Assembly (NCBI GenBank): GCA_030725715.1
Contig: JANRFG010000032.1
Location: 62,001 to 126,000, forward strand
DNA: 64,000 bases
DNA from: Opitutales bacterium
GTDB taxonomy: Bacteria; Verrucomicrobiota; Verrucomicrobiia; Opitutales; UBA953
Reading direction: 5' to 3'
In this document: positions 57,613 through 64,000 of the stretch, one piece after another
Numbering within the stretch: the first letter of the stretch is position 1
How the letters are laid out: each line of letters opens with the position of its first letter
Program-made: the position numbers and the translations under genes
The notes under the pieces: model-generated
Told to the model about the DNA's origin: nothing
What the model saw: only the letters and a program-made list of their open reading frames with translations
Database searches by the model: none

Positions 57613-58953
57613 TTATCGCGGTGTCGCCGAACAGGCGGGGTCCGCCTTGGTGGGCAGCGTCGCGTTCCATTCCAACGCGAGCTGGGTCAGGCGGGCGACG
57701 ACCTCGGGGTGTTCCTTCGCCTGATTTTTGGCCACATCTTCAGCGCGGTTTGCTGGTAGGTTGTAGAGTTCGGAACGCTTTCCGTCGAAGGTGGTGACCA
57801 GTTTCCAGTCTCCCTCGCGCACCGCCAGGTCAGGCCAGTAGTCCGCTTCTCTCTTGTTGCCGCTGATGCGCCAGAAGATGGGCCGCGTGCGCCGAGCCGC
57901 TTCGCCCTTCAGGGCCGGCAGCAGGTTATCGCCGTCGATTGCTTCGGGCGGGTTGATTCCGGCGATGGCGCAGAAGGTCGGGAGCAGGTCCACCGCCGTC
58001 AGCACGGTGGCGTCGTTTTTCAGACCGGCCGGCGCTCGGCCGGGCCACCGCACGATGAAGGGCACGCGGACGCCGCCTTCGAAGAGGCTGGTTTTCTGGC
58101 CACGCAATCCGCCGGTTTCGCCGACGTTATAGTGACCGCGATATTTCCCGGGGACGCCTTGGTCGCCCGCTTTGGGTTTCGCCGGGCCGTTATCGCTGGA
58201 AAAGACCACCAAGGTATCCTGGGCGATGCCGCACCGCTCCAGCGCATCGAGGATCAGGCCGACCTTATCGTCGCCATCGGTGATGACCGCGGCGTAGACC
58301 TGTTGCCGGGGTTCGAGGTGTTTCCATTGCGCCATGGCGTTGGCCGAAGGGCTGTGGGCCAGGTGGCTTTCGTGCAGCCACACGTTGACATAGAACGGGC
58401 GGTCTTTGTTCGCCTCGATGAACTTGATCGCCTGGTTCGGGATGTCATTTCCGTAGGGCCTGACTTTCGGCCCCGGCCCGTGATAGACGGCGGAGTCATC
58501 GAAACCATAGTCCGCCATGGTCGGGGTGCCTTCGCCCAGATGCCACTTGCCGAAGTGTCCGGTGCGATAACCCGCAGTCTTGAGCATGCGGGCAATCGTG
58601 GGCGCCCGGGGGTCCAGCCAGTCGGGCATCTCCGGCGGCTTGGTGACGCCGAAGACCGTGTTGATGCCGAAGCGACCAGGGAAACGCCCCGTCATGGCCG
58701 CCGCTCGGCTGGGGGAGCAGACCGGGCTCAGGACGTTGAACTGCTGGAAGTCGATGCCTTCGCTGGCCAGCTTGTCGAGGTGCGGGGTCTTCAGCCATGA
58801 GTTGCCATGACATGACAGGTCTCCCCAGCCCCAATCATCGGCGTAGATGAAGATGATGTTGGGTTTCGTGCGCTTCGTCGACGCGTCGGCCGCCGGCCAG
58901 GCGACCAGCGGGGCGAGCAGCAGGGCCGCGAGGAGGGTTAGGATAGGTCTCAT
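57613..58953 (-). CDS. S1 sulfatase, secreted
   Basis: A 446-residue sulfatase: signal RPILTLLAALLLAPLVAWPAA, metal site NIIFIYADDWGWGDLSCHGN, formylglycine motif CSPSRAAAMTGRFPGRFGI, FGKWHLGEG and FSSDNGPAKPKAG. The ADDWGWGDLSCHGNSWLKTPHLD opening is characteristic of a PVC sulfatase branch near the one at 40103-41527. The ATG at 58953 begins the signal peptide; the track start 21 codons earlier overlaps the upstream gene's 3' end. It follows the next sulfatase by 16 nt, and no lysine tail is present (ends CSATPR). Confidence 0.95.
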   Translation of the reverse strand: MRPILTLLAALLLAPLVAWPAADASTKRTKPNIIFIYADDWGWGDLSCHGNSWLKTPHLDKLASEGIDFQQFNVLSPVCSPSRAAAMTGRFPGRFGINTVFGVTKPPEMPDWLDPRAPTIARMLKTAGYRTGHFGKWHLGEGTPTMADYGFDDSAVYHGPGPKVRPYGNDIPNQAIKFIEANKDRPFYVNVWLHESHLAHSPSANAMAQWKHLEPRQQVYAAVITDGDDKVGLILDALERCGIAQDTLVVFSSDNGPAKPKAGDQGVPGKYRGHYNVGETGGLRGQKTSLFEGGVRVPFIVRWPGRAPAGLKNDATVLTAVDLLPTFCAIAGINPPEAIDGDNLLPALKGEAARRTRPIFWRISGNKREADYWPDLAVREGDWKLVTTFDGKRSELYNLPANRAEDVAKNQAKEHPEVVARLTQLALEWNATLPTKADPACSATPR

Positions 58954-58969
58954 GGTCTGGTCCGAGGAT

Positions 58970-60469
58970 TTACTTCTGTTTTTTGGCTCGGCCTTTTCTG
59001 AGCGGTTCGGGCTCACCCTGGTCGCCGCCGAGTCGGATCATCGTGGGGTAGAGGGTGTCCCACCATTGGTCGTAAGACGCGGCGAGCTTGGCGGTCAGCT
59101 CCGGCCGTTCGGCCGCCAGGTCGTTCCGGCAGACCGGGTCTTTCTTCAGGTCGAACAGCGACCAGCGTCCGGGCGGCGTGACGCCCCAGTGGAACTGCGC
59201 GTCGGCTTTGGTGTAAGTCGCCGCGGTGGCGCCCGCTTCGACGGAACGCAGGGTGGTGCACTGGCTGGAGTATTGCTTGCAGGCTGGATCGTCGCACGGA
59301 CGGCTGCGCACGAGGAGGAGGTCGCCCGTCTGCACGGAGGCCATCGCATATTTATGCGCGGCCGCCAAGCCGCTGGGCCAGCGGCCGACATGATGGAACA
59401 GCAGGCGGTCGTCGTGCCAACTGACCGGCGACGCGGACTCAAGCAGCGGCCGGAGGGTGAAGCCTTCGAGTTTCGCGCCAAGTGCGGGCGGGAGGGCCGC
59501 GCCGGCGAGGTCGCAGAGCGTCGGGAGGACGTCCAGGTGGGCCGTCAGGTTCGACGACGTGTGTGGCTTCCATTTCCCGGCCCATTTCCAGAGGGAGATG
59601 GCGCGGGAGCCACCCTGCCAGATGGTGCATTTGCTGCCCCTCATGCCGGCGTTGAAGACATCCAGTCCGTGGGTCTGACCGTTGTCGTTCATGAAGACGA
59701 CGATCGTGTTGTCCTCCAGTTTACGCTCCCGGAGATGCTGCATCAGCCGTCCGAGGTTGTAGTCGAGGTTGGCGACCATGCCGAGATAGGCAGCCTCTTC
59801 ATCGTCCACCTTGCCGCGGAACGGCGCCGTGAATTCCTCGGGGGCGGCCAGGGGCGCATGGGGCGAATAGGTGGCGAGGTAGCAGAAGAAGGGGGCGTCC
59901 TTGCGCTCATCGATGAAGGCCATGGCCTCGTCGAAAAAGATGTCCTCCCGGTAGCCTTTCCGCGGCTCGCGCTTGCGGTTGCGGATCATGACCGGATCGA
60001 AGTGCACGTTCGGACCGCCGACATTGGTGGAGGACCATTCGAACCCGCGCTTCTCGGGAGCATAGTCGCCATCGCCGCCCAGATGCCACTTGCCGACGAA
60101 GCCCGTACGATAGCCTGCGGACCGCAGGAGCTGCGGCAGGAGGACGGCGTCCTTGTTCAGGTGTTCCCTCGGCAGGGTGGTGTGCGTGACGCCGTTGCGG
60201 AACTCGTGCATGCCCGTCAGGAGCGCCGCGCGCGTCGGCGAGCAGGACGGGCTCACGTAAAATTGATCGAAGCGCACGCTCTGGTCATGCAGCGCATCGA
60301 GGTGCGGGGTCTTGAGCAAGGGGTGCCCGTGGCGCCCCAGGTCGCCGTAGCCCTGATCGTCCGTCAGGATGAAGATGATATTGGGTTTCGGCGCGGTGCC
60401 TTCGGCGGCCCGGAGCACGGCCGACGGCGCGAGCAGCAGGGTGGAGAGGAAGAGGAAAATTAGCTTCAT
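58970..60469 (-). CDS. S1 sulfatase, secreted
   Basis: A 499-residue sulfatase: signal KLIFLFLSTLLLAPSAVLRAA, metal site NIIFILTDDQGYGDLGRHGHP, formylglycine motif CSPTRAALLTGMHEFRNGVTHT, VGKWHLGG and FMNDNGQTHGLDVFNAGMRG. The GMHEFRNGVTHT sequence is diagnostic of a distinct arylsulfatase-A-like branch common in PVC bacteria. The C-terminal part has a cysteine-rich stretch (CDDPACKQYSSQC) suggesting disulfides in the periplasm. It ends LRKGRAKKQK. The gene precedes the sulfatase 57613-58953 with a 16-nt gap. Confidence 0.95.
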   Translation of the reverse strand: MKLIFLFLSTLLLAPSAVLRAAEGTAPKPNIIFILTDDQGYGDLGRHGHPLLKTPHLDALHDQSVRFDQFYVSPSCSPTRAALLTGMHEFRNGVTHTTLPREHLNKDAVLLPQLLRSAGYRTGFVGKWHLGGDGDYAPEKRGFEWSSTNVGGPNVHFDPVMIRNRKREPRKGYREDIFFDEAMAFIDERKDAPFFCYLATYSPHAPLAAPEEFTAPFRGKVDDEEAAYLGMVANLDYNLGRLMQHLRERKLEDNTIVVFMNDNGQTHGLDVFNAGMRGSKCTIWQGGSRAISLWKWAGKWKPHTSSNLTAHLDVLPTLCDLAGAALPPALGAKLEGFTLRPLLESASPVSWHDDRLLFHHVGRWPSGLAAAHKYAMASVQTGDLLLVRSRPCDDPACKQYSSQCTTLRSVEAGATAATYTKADAQFHWGVTPPGRWSLFDLKKDPVCRNDLAAERPELTAKLAASYDQWWDTLYPTMIRLGGDQGEPEPLRKGRAKKQK

Positions 60470-60581
60470 GAGGAGAGGGTCGGGAAGATGGCGTGCTGGC
60501 TTGGGGGCGATGCGTATGCGCGGATCGCGGGTGCGGGGGTGGAGGCGGCCGGGGGACGTCCGCAGTCAGTCGGAAACCGAC

Positions 60582-61895
60582 TCAGCGGGCGAGCGTCTTC
60601 ACGCGCAGGCGGCGGTATTCCATCTGGCCGCGGTCGCCTTCGAGGCCGATCGGGCCCGTGGCGGGCAGCTTGAGGGCGGCTTCCAGGACTTCGCCGTTGC
60701 AGGTGGCGTGCGCGACGCCGCCCTTCACGACGACGACCAGTTCGTTCCAGTCCTGGGCCTTATACTGCTTCAGGTCCTTGTAAGGTCCGGCGACGAGGAA
60801 GTCGCGGCACTGGAGCTGCGGCTTGCGCAGGTAGACGCCGCTGTCGGCGTTAGGCGTGGCGCGGAATTCGAGACGCAGCTCGAAGTCCTCGGGGAATTCG
60901 CGGGTGGTCCAGAGCGCCTGGATGCGGCGTCCTTCGGCGGGCGTGGTGATCACGAGGCGTCCGTTGATGGCGCGGTAACGTCCGTCGGCGCTCTCGGTCC
61001 GGCCGTCGAAACATTGGTCGGCCTTCACTTCCACGAACAGCGGGGCGCCGGGCTTGGGCGCGCCCTTGCGGGGAGGCGTGGCGCGGTAGCCCCAACCGGT
61101 GAGGTCCTTGCCGTTGAAGAGGCTCACGAAGCCTTCCTCCGGCTTGAAGTCGTCGGCCTGGGTATCGAGGTGGCCGAGCGTGGCGAACACCGGACGGAGC
61201 GCCGAGGCCCACTTCGCATACCCGGCAGGGTTGAGGTGAAGCAGGTCGGGGAAGAGGGAGGGCAGGGCATCGCCTTCGGCGTTGGCGAAGAGGGCGTAGG
61301 TATCGAGCACCGTGAATTGCGGATCGCCCTTCACCGCGCCGGCGAAGTGTTCGTTGACGGCGAGGATGGTCTCCTTCGGGCGCTTCTTCGTGGCCGAGCT
61401 CGGGAAGATGCGGCAGACGATGACGGGCATCTTCGGGTCGTGGGCCTTGAGCGCGGCGACGATCTTCTGGAAATTCCGGCCGATGGCGTCGACCGGCACT
61501 TCGACCTCGATGTCATTGGTGCCCATCAGGAGCACGACGGCCTTCGGGTTGAGCGCGAGCACGTCCTCCTTGAGCCGGAGGAGCATGCCGCGGGTCGTGT
61601 CGCCGCCGATGCCGCGGTTGGCCAGTTTCATGCCTTCGAAGGCTTTCCGGAAATCCGTGCCCCAGCCTTGGGTGATCGAATCACCGAAGAAGACCACCGC
61701 GCCTTGGTCCTTGGGGACCTCCGTCGCCCATTGCGGGCGGATCATGTTCCACCGCTTCACATAGCCGTCATAGCGGCGCAGCGCGCCTTCGCCGGGCAGC
61801 GTGGCCTCGGCCGAGGGCGCGGGCAGGGCGAACGACGCGGGGTCGGCGGCGGTCAGCGAGAGGACCGAGAGCAGCAGGGCGAGGAGCGGGCGCAT
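60582..61895 (-). CDS. Secreted SGNH hydrolase-DUF1080 fusion
   Basis: A 437-residue two-domain exported protein. Signal RPLLALLLSVLSLTAA; an SGNH esterase domain with VVFFGDSITQGWG (block I), NRGIGGDTTRGMLLRL (II), LLMGTNDIEVEVP (III) and DLLHLNPAGYAKW (V, catalytic Asp/His); then DUF1080 from about residue 255 (FVSLFNGKDLTGWGYRATP, ELRLEFRATPNADSGVYLRKPQLQC, IGLEGDRGQMEYRRLRVK). Esterase plus 3-keto-glycoside-type or binding domain fits deacylation of a glycan. The gene lies between two sulfatase groups with an 18-nt gap on its upstream side. Confidence 0.93.
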   Translation of the reverse strand: MRPLLALLLSVLSLTAADPASFALPAPSAEATLPGEGALRRYDGYVKRWNMIRPQWATEVPKDQGAVVFFGDSITQGWGTDFRKAFEGMKLANRGIGGDTTRGMLLRLKEDVLALNPKAVVLLMGTNDIEVEVPVDAIGRNFQKIVAALKAHDPKMPVIVCRIFPSSATKKRPKETILAVNEHFAGAVKGDPQFTVLDTYALFANAEGDALPSLFPDLLHLNPAGYAKWASALRPVFATLGHLDTQADDFKPEEGFVSLFNGKDLTGWGYRATPPRKGAPKPGAPLFVEVKADQCFDGRTESADGRYRAINGRLVITTPAEGRRIQALWTTREFPEDFELRLEFRATPNADSGVYLRKPQLQCRDFLVAGPYKDLKQYKAQDWNELVVVVKGGVAHATCNGEVLEAALKLPATGPIGLEGDRGQMEYRRLRVKTLAR

Positions 61896-61913
61896 GGGGA
61901 AGAGTTGGGCGGA

Positions 61914-63338
61914 TTATTTGGCGGCGGGTTTCCTGGCGGCGGGACTCAGGGGCTTAGGAAACTTGGGTTCGAGGCCGAGCCGACGGCAGTCGGCGTCCAT
62001 TTCATCGCTCCAAGCCGCATAGAGCTTCTTCAGCTCGGCCAGCTTGGCGGGCTCTTCGGTGGCGAGGTCGCGCTGTTCGCTGAGGTCGGTGGCGAGGTTG
62101 AAGAGCCGGTCTTGCGCGGGCTTTTGTCTGGGGCCGGGAGCGGCATCCCCTTCGGTGCTGTGGACGTATTTCCAGTCACCCTGACGCGCGGCGTAGTTGT
62201 TGCTCATCGTGCGGCTGCGCCAGAACAGGACGTCGTGCGGTGCGCCCGAGCGGACGCCTTTGATGAAGGGGAGCAGGTCCACGCCGTCGATGGCAGAGGC
62301 GTCGGCGCCGGCGGCCGCGAGCGCCGTGGCGCTGATGTCGAAGCTGATCGCAGGCTTCGCGTAGGTCGTGCCGGGCGCGATGACGCCGGGCCACTGCATG
62401 AGCATGGGCACGCGGATACCGCCTTCGAAAGTCTCGCACTTCGAGCCGCGCAGGGGCGTGTTGCGTGAGCCGTTGACGGCATTGCGCGTCGTCGGGCCGC
62501 CATTGTCATTGGTGAAGACGATGAGCGTGCGGTCGAACTCGCCCGTCTGCTCCAGTTTGGCGATCACCAGGCCCACGGCGTCATCCATCGCGCTGAGCAT
62601 GGCCGCATAGGTCTGGCGTTTGGGTTCGGTGATGCCGGGGAAGCGGGCCTTGTATTTCTCGGTCGCTTGCAAGGGCGTATGCACGGCGTTGAAGGCGAGG
62701 TAGAGGAAGAAGGGCTTTGCGTCCTTGGTTCGTGGTTCTTCGTTCTTGGTCGGGGAGCATCGCTCGACGAAGGCCGCCGCCTCTTCGCCGAAGGCGTCGG
62801 TCAGGTAGCGCTGTTCTTTCACTGGATCGCGATTGCGCAGGATGGGGGCGTTGTACTCGCCTTTTCCGTTCGGTTGGATGATGTATTGATGCCCGCCTCC
62901 GACGAAGCCGAAGAACTCATCGAAACCACGGTCCACCGGCGTGAAGCCCTGGGTCGAGCCGAGGTGCCACTTGCCGACCATGCCCGTCACGTAGCCCGCC
63001 GCTTTGAGCCGCTGCGGCAACGTATTGGCCTGCGCCGGCAGCGGCCCGCCGAGGTCTTCGATGCCGTAGCGATGCTGATACCGGCAGCTCAACAAAGCGG
63101 CGCGCGTCGGGGTGCAGAACGAACCGTTCGCATACGCATCGGTGAAGCGCACCCCTCGTGACGCCAGACGATCGATGTGCGGCGTCGGAATGTCTTTGCC
63201 GCCGTGGGCGCCGATGTCGGCATAGCCCATGTCGTCGGCGAGAATGACGATGATGTTGGGTTTCCGTAGGTCAGCGGCATGGAGCGCGGCCAGAGGCGCG
63301 AGGAGGAGAGTGGTGAGGACGACCAGGGGATTTTTCAT
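61914..63338 (-). CDS. S1 sulfatase, secreted, with LSCR variant of the maturation motif
   Basis: A 474-residue sulfatase: signal KNPLVVLTTLLLAPLAALHAA, metal site NIIVILADDMGYADIGAHGG, formylglycine motif CTPTRAALLSCRYQHRYGIE, VGKWHLGS and FTNDNGGPTTRNAVNGSRNTPLRG. The core CxPxR is intact, but the following LTGR is replaced by LSCR, adding a second cysteine six residues after the motif. The RYQHRYGIE and QYIIQPNG blocks resemble the branch of 14072-15424. It ends AARKPAAK. The gene starts 8 nt after the stop of the truncated sulfatase gene. Confidence 0.95.
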   Translation of the reverse strand: MKNPLVVLTTLLLAPLAALHAADLRKPNIIVILADDMGYADIGAHGGKDIPTPHIDRLASRGVRFTDAYANGSFCTPTRAALLSCRYQHRYGIEDLGGPLPAQANTLPQRLKAAGYVTGMVGKWHLGSTQGFTPVDRGFDEFFGFVGGGHQYIIQPNGKGEYNAPILRNRDPVKEQRYLTDAFGEEAAAFVERCSPTKNEEPRTKDAKPFFLYLAFNAVHTPLQATEKYKARFPGITEPKRQTYAAMLSAMDDAVGLVIAKLEQTGEFDRTLIVFTNDNGGPTTRNAVNGSRNTPLRGSKCETFEGGIRVPMLMQWPGVIAPGTTYAKPAISFDISATALAAAGADASAIDGVDLLPFIKGVRSGAPHDVLFWRSRTMSNNYAARQGDWKYVHSTEGDAAPGPRQKPAQDRLFNLATDLSEQRDLATEEPAKLAELKKLYAAWSDEMDADCRRLGLEPKFPKPLSPAARKPAAK

Positions 63339-63346
63339 GGGGTGGC

Positions 63347-64000
63347 TTACTTCGATCCCTTGGCTTTTTGCTTCGATGCGGCAACGGGCTTTGCCGGAAA
63401 GCGTTTCACTTCCACGTCGTTCTTTTGCGGTTCGCCGGGGGTGGAGCGACCGTCGGTGATGAGTTTTTCGAGCAAGGTTTTCATCTCGGCGACCTTCTCC
63501 GGCATCGTGGCGGCGAGGTTCTTGGTCTCGCCGAGGTCATCCGCGAGGTCGTAGAGCTGCACGGGCTGCGATGGGTCGCCGCCTTTGCCCCAGCCGCCGG
63601 ACCCTGGGGCGGGGATGTATTTCCAGTTGCCGCTGCGCAGCGCAGGGACGCCCCCGATGGAGGCGCTCACCGCATTGCCGCGCACGGGTTGGTCGCCGCC
63701 CTTGAGCAGGGGCATGAGGCTCACGCTGTCTTCGCCGGCGTTGTCCGGTAGTCGGGTGCCGAGTAGCTCGGCGAAGGTGGCGAGGAAGTCGGACTGCTGC
63801 GCCAGTTGGCCGCAGACGCTGCCGGCTCGCACCTTGCCGGGCCAACGCACGATGAAGGGCACCCGATGTCCGCCTTCCCAGGCATCCGCCTTGGCGCCGC
63901 GCAGGGGGCCGCTCGGGTAATGACCCATCTTCTCCAGGTCCGAAATGCCGATGTAGGGTGCGCAGCCGTTGTCCGCGCTGAACAGGACGAGCGTATGGTC
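63347..64000 (-). CDS. S1 sulfatase, C-terminal part (5' end outside window)
   Basis: The frame is open to the last base of the window, so only the C-terminal 217 residues are visible; the track start at 63928 is internal. The fragment begins DHTLVLFSADNGCAPYIG, the second metal-binding block of S1 sulfatases, followed by GHYPSGPLRGAKADAWEGGHRVPFIVRWPG, a string typical of a PVC arylsulfatase branch, and QLYDLADDLGETKNLA. The signal peptide and formylglycine motif lie beyond the window. The tail SKQKAKGSK is basic. It heads the run of sulfatase genes 63338-57613. Confidence 0.93.
   Translation of the reverse strand, partial: DHTLVLFSADNGCAPYIGISDLEKMGHYPSGPLRGAKADAWEGGHRVPFIVRWPGKVRAGSVCGQLAQQSDFLATFAELLGTRLPDNAGEDSVSLMPLLKGGDQPVRGNAVSASIGGVPALRSGNWKYIPAPGSGGWGKGGDPSQPVQLYDLADDLGETKNLAATMPEKVAEMKTLLEKLITDGRSTPGEPQKNDVEVKRFPAKPVAASKQKAKGSK

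Overview
The window looks like chromosome of a high-GC member of the PVC superphylum, most likely Verrucomicrobiota. The inference rests on gene content: a PVC-type heme-binding CxxCH protein, PSCyt1/DUF1549/DUF1553 and DUF1587/DUF1592 cytochrome-like proteins with DUF1501 and DUF1552 partners, three DUF1080 domains and twelve S1 sulfatases. Housekeeping genes here (aspS, a tRNA-Pro, a DEAD-box helicase) are compatible with this but do not fix the genus. No phage, IS, CRISPR or rRNA was seen.

Layout. 1-14 kb is mixed: an aldo/keto reductase tail, a secreted sialidase-like protein, VF530 and an unknown gene, aspS, an unknown secreted protein, an NSS Na+ symporter with a 51-residue MetS-like subunit missing from the ORF track, a DEAD-box helicase, DUF2256, DUF1080 and an iron-sulfur photolyase. 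From 12.3 kb to the end nearly everything is on the minus strand and forms a sulfatase/esterase region. 12-20 kb holds three sulfatases, two alpha/beta hydrolases, an NTF2-like protein and an O-methyltransferase. 20-39 kb holds multidomain c-type cytochromes, a fused MFS/spermidine synthase, a P450, two sialate O-acetylesterase-like proteins, a sulfatase, DUF1501 and DUF1549/DUF1553. 39-64 kb holds eight more sulfatases (one fused to DUF1080, one cut by the window end), SGNH and alpha/beta esterases, a golvesin-tailed FAD oxidoreductase, the DUF1552/DUF1592 pair, a beta-propeller lipoprotein and a TauE/SafE exporter.

How it works together. Almost all products have signal peptides and are removers of substituents (sulfate, acyl and perhaps methyl groups) or secreted redox/sugar-modifying proteins. 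The locus therefore looks like periplasmic stripping of a heavily sulfated and acylated polysaccharide, with no SusC/SusD pair and no classical glycoside hydrolase seen apart from the sialidase-like protein and DUF1080 domains. Many neighbours overlap by ATGA/GTGA or lie within 20 nt.

The most unusual signal is between the genes. About ten intergenic sites carry short tandem arrays with 6-8 nt units (families NNGATGR, GGGGTA, GTTGANCS, GGCGGTT, GGGTGGC). They usually come as an inverted pair, always G-rich on the left and C-rich on the right of the + strand. At 35.4-35.9 kb such a pair exactly brackets a four-helix-bundle (S23/23S-rRNA-IVP family) gene wedged between DUF1501 and DUF1549/DUF1553. 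This suggests a cassette, with the other sites as ORF-less versions. A second pattern is that sigma70-like promoters (about TNGCAA-N17-TGTYWW) often end so close to the ATG that the transcripts would be leaderless.
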